A stretch of 8,207 nt of DNA from Rickettsiales bacterium. Lineage in GTDB: Bacteria; Pseudomonadota; Alphaproteobacteria; Rickettsiales; UBA1997. This document shows, piece after piece, positions 6,660 through 8,207 of this stretch. The position numbers and the translations under genes were made by a program. The notes beneath the pieces were generated by a model. The model worked only from the letters and a program-made list of their open reading frames with translations, did no database searches and had not been told where the DNA came from. Positions within the stretch are counted from its first letter, which is position 1; the number at the start of each line of letters is the position of its first letter. The stretch covers positions 1 through 8,207 of the forward strand of contig JAIRSX010000015.1 of assembly GCA_031255235.1 (NCBI GenBank). Direction: 5' to 3'.

Positions 6660-8207
6660 TTTTTTGTTTTCCATTTCTCTGCCAGTATTCTTTCCGCAGG
6701 TTTTTCTATCAAATGATAACAAACGACCCCAACAATAATAGACATAATCATTTTTAAATCTTTGTATTCTACGAATTGCTTCATCTTATTTGATAGATGA
6801 AATGCTATAAATTCATGGGTCATATAAATTGCAAAACTATATTTACCCAGAAATACTGATAAATTATTGTCCAATATTTTTGATAAAATACCTTGCTTTT
6901 TGACAAAAAGAAACAGTAAAAACACAAAATATGCGATTAACAACAAATATGTTTCAGGCCATCCATAATTCAATTTATTAAAAAGGCAGCGACAGACGAT
7001 AAAACTAAATAAATACAACTCAAGAAAACTGACAAAATATTTATTAAAATTTATGTTAATATTATTATAGGCAACCGCCACCAAATAACCTAATCCAATG
7101 GAATACATTCCTCTATAAAGTTCTACATCTATATTACACATAGAACCAACACCCTTGTAATAATACAATACAACACACAAATAAGTTATCGCAAATACCA
7201 CATAATTTATTTTTTCTCTCACCACCAATTTAAATAAAGCAAACCAAAAACAACTATATAAAAATAGGCTCGGAATAAACCACAACCCTTGGCAACTACC
7301 TTTTGAAAAGATATGACCCTTGATAAACAAAAGACTTGAAATAATATCATGGATATTTCCTCCACCTCCGCCCCTAGAAAATAATAATAAAAAGGAAAAA
7401 AGATACAGTGGATAGAGTCTTATTAGTTTCTTGACTGCAAAATCTTTAAAGGATATAGTATCAATTTTTAACATCGTATTATATAGAAAAAAACCAGACA
7501 TGATATAAAAAAATTCGACTGCTATCCAACCAAGAGGTGGAGGTGGAGACCTATAATGTTGCAGAACAATAAAACATGCAAAAGTGATTCTCAGAAATTC
7601 TATGTTTCTTATCTGTTTTATATTTTGATTCTTTAGAAATTTTTGTTGCAAATAATTCGTATCCAAATACATAAAAAGCACAAAAGTTAACGCAAAATAA
7701 TATACGACCGCGATACCAATTTTGACATCAGTTATCGTTTTTATGCCTCTTATTTGGGTATCATTTTCATACAAAAGAAATTTTCCATCACTATTTTTTG
7801 CATTGTGGTAGTTCTTACCACCAACGGTAAGCTTGATCCGTTTTCTCGTGTTTGATAACTTAATATTTATAATATTGTCATTTGGTATTTCATTCCCCTC
7901 TATTTTAATTCTGTTAACTTTATGAGATAATATATAGTGCCCGCTACCCTCTATGGTTTCTCTTATAATATGTTCCTTGTCATCCCCATCATTCCAAGCA
8001 ACAACAATATCTATTGGAGATTTAGTTGTTATATCAATCTTTACTATTTTCCTTCCTAATTTTGGTTGAAACACCAAAAACACAAGTAAAGATGAAAGAA
8101 GTAATGATACAAATACTCCACTTATTAAATGTACACTCGGGGGGGGGGGGGGGCCCGCCGGCGGGGGCGCGGTCGGGGTCGGAATGAGGGTGGGTGAGGT
8201 GCGATAA
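6656..8207 (-). CDS. Acyltransferase-3 family membrane enzyme, 5' end incomplete
   Basis: An integral-membrane O-acyltransferase (AT3 family) that would add acetyl or a similar group to a surface polysaccharide or LPS sugar. Counted from a GTG at 8083, the AT3 domain is residues 160-465, with F-L-R (Arg165), the conserved His176 in L-Q-H-Y-R, V-E-F-F-Y-I-M-S-G-F-F-L (189-200), I-R-L-Y-P-L-Y (221-227), I-Y-M-T-H-E (419-424) and I-E-K-P-A-E-R (459-465). About ten membrane helices are likely. Before it lie a beta-rich, probably periplasmic region (about 10-118) and another helix (121-140). The GTG at 8083 is a poor start: the frame continues upstream as V-F-V-S-L-L-L-S-S-L-L-V-F, a first membrane segment, and no stop occurs before the window edge. 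Beyond 8138 the frame enters the C15 run (Pro codons) and GC-rich sequence of doubtful origin, so the real start is unknown. Confidence 0.85.
   Translation of the reverse strand, partial: YRTSPTLIPTPTAPPPAGPPPPPSVHLISGVFVSLLLSSLLVFLVFQPKLGRKIVKIDITTKSPIDIVVAWNDGDDKEHIIRETIEGSGHYILSHKVNRIKIEGNEIPNDNIINIKLSNTRKRIKLTVGGKNYHNAKNSDGKFLLYENDTQIRGIKTITDVKIGIAVVYYFALTFVLFMYLDTNYLQQKFLKNQNIKQIRNIEFLRITFACFIVLQHYRSPPPPLGWIAVEFFYIMSGFFLYNTMLKIDTISFKDFAVKKLIRLYPLYLFSFLLLFSRGGGGGNIHDIISSLLFIKGHIFSKGSCQGLWFIPSLFLYSCFWFALFKLVVREKINYVVFAITYLCVVLYYYKGVGSMCNIDVELYRGMYSIGLGYLVAVAYNNININFNKYFVSFLELYLFSFIVCRCLFNKLNYGWPETYLLLIAYFVFLLFLFVKKQGILSKILDNNLSVFLGKYSFAIYMTHEFIAFHLSNKMKQFVEYKDLKMIMSIIVGVVCYHLIEKPAERILAEKWKTKN
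8139..8153. repeat. G15 homopolymer (C15 in the coding direction of the acyltransferase)
   Basis: Fifteen G in a row at the 5' side of the acyltransferase gene, about 55 bp beyond the GTG at 8083. Poly-C/G runs of this kind switch surface genes in Campylobacter and Helicobacter. A poly-G run followed by GC-rich sequence at a contig end is also a common read artefact, so the biological call is open. Confidence 0.6.
8154..8207. other. GC-rich tail unlike the rest of the window
   Basis: These 54 bases are about 74% G+C (40 of 54) and strongly G-rich on the plus strand, against about 30% elsewhere. No gene or motif was recognised. Low-quality or chimeric assembly at a contig end is the simplest explanation. 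Confidence 0.6.

Overview
This AT-rich window (about 30% G+C by eye) carries ordinary bacterial housekeeping genes between two surface-glycan genes, each with a simple-sequence tract at its 5' end. The translation proteins (RF1, L22, RbfA) and the AroC type look proteobacterial. L22 ends in the R-I-L-K-P-F-S pattern common in Alphaproteobacteria, so an AT-rich, probably host-associated alphaproteobacterium is my best guess; this is inference, not proof. Stop codons seen are TAA and TAG, Trp is TGG throughout, and nothing suggests TGA is read as Trp.

Left region (1-1974): a minus-strand family 8 glycosyltransferase gene whose 5' end runs through a 66-bp CT/GA dinucleotide tract. An ATG just upstream of the tract (1362-1360) is in the same frame as the enzyme, so the tract is read as alternating Glu-Arg codons. 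This is the layout of a contingency (phase-variable) gene. One imperfect unit in the tract puts a TGA in that frame, so the copy shown here reads as OFF, or contains a base error. The gene is bracketed by 17-bp direct repeats and followed by a decayed HigA-type antitoxin gene with two frameshifts.

Middle region (1975-6659): a YihY/BrkB-family membrane protein, prfA (RF1), a stand-alone rplV (L22) with its own strong promoter lying in a tandem duplication, an HhH-GPD DNA-glycosylase-like gene 6 bp after rplV and in the same frame, aroC on the minus strand, and rbfA diverging from aroC. The aroC/rbfA gap is only 44 bp and holds a symmetric pair of promoters on a 9-bp dyad. Both predicted transcripts start 3-4 nt before the ATG, so they should be leaderless or nearly so.

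Right region (6656-8207): a minus-strand acyltransferase-3 membrane enzyme with an extra N-terminal domain. Its frame stays open through a first membrane helix into a run of 15 G (C15 in the coding direction) and then 54 bases of about 74% G+C that do not match the rest of the window. The run is either a second phase-variation tract or the place where the assembly failed. Together the two ends suggest a cell that varies its surface glycan by switching glycosyl and acyl transferases, but only the left tract is well supported.
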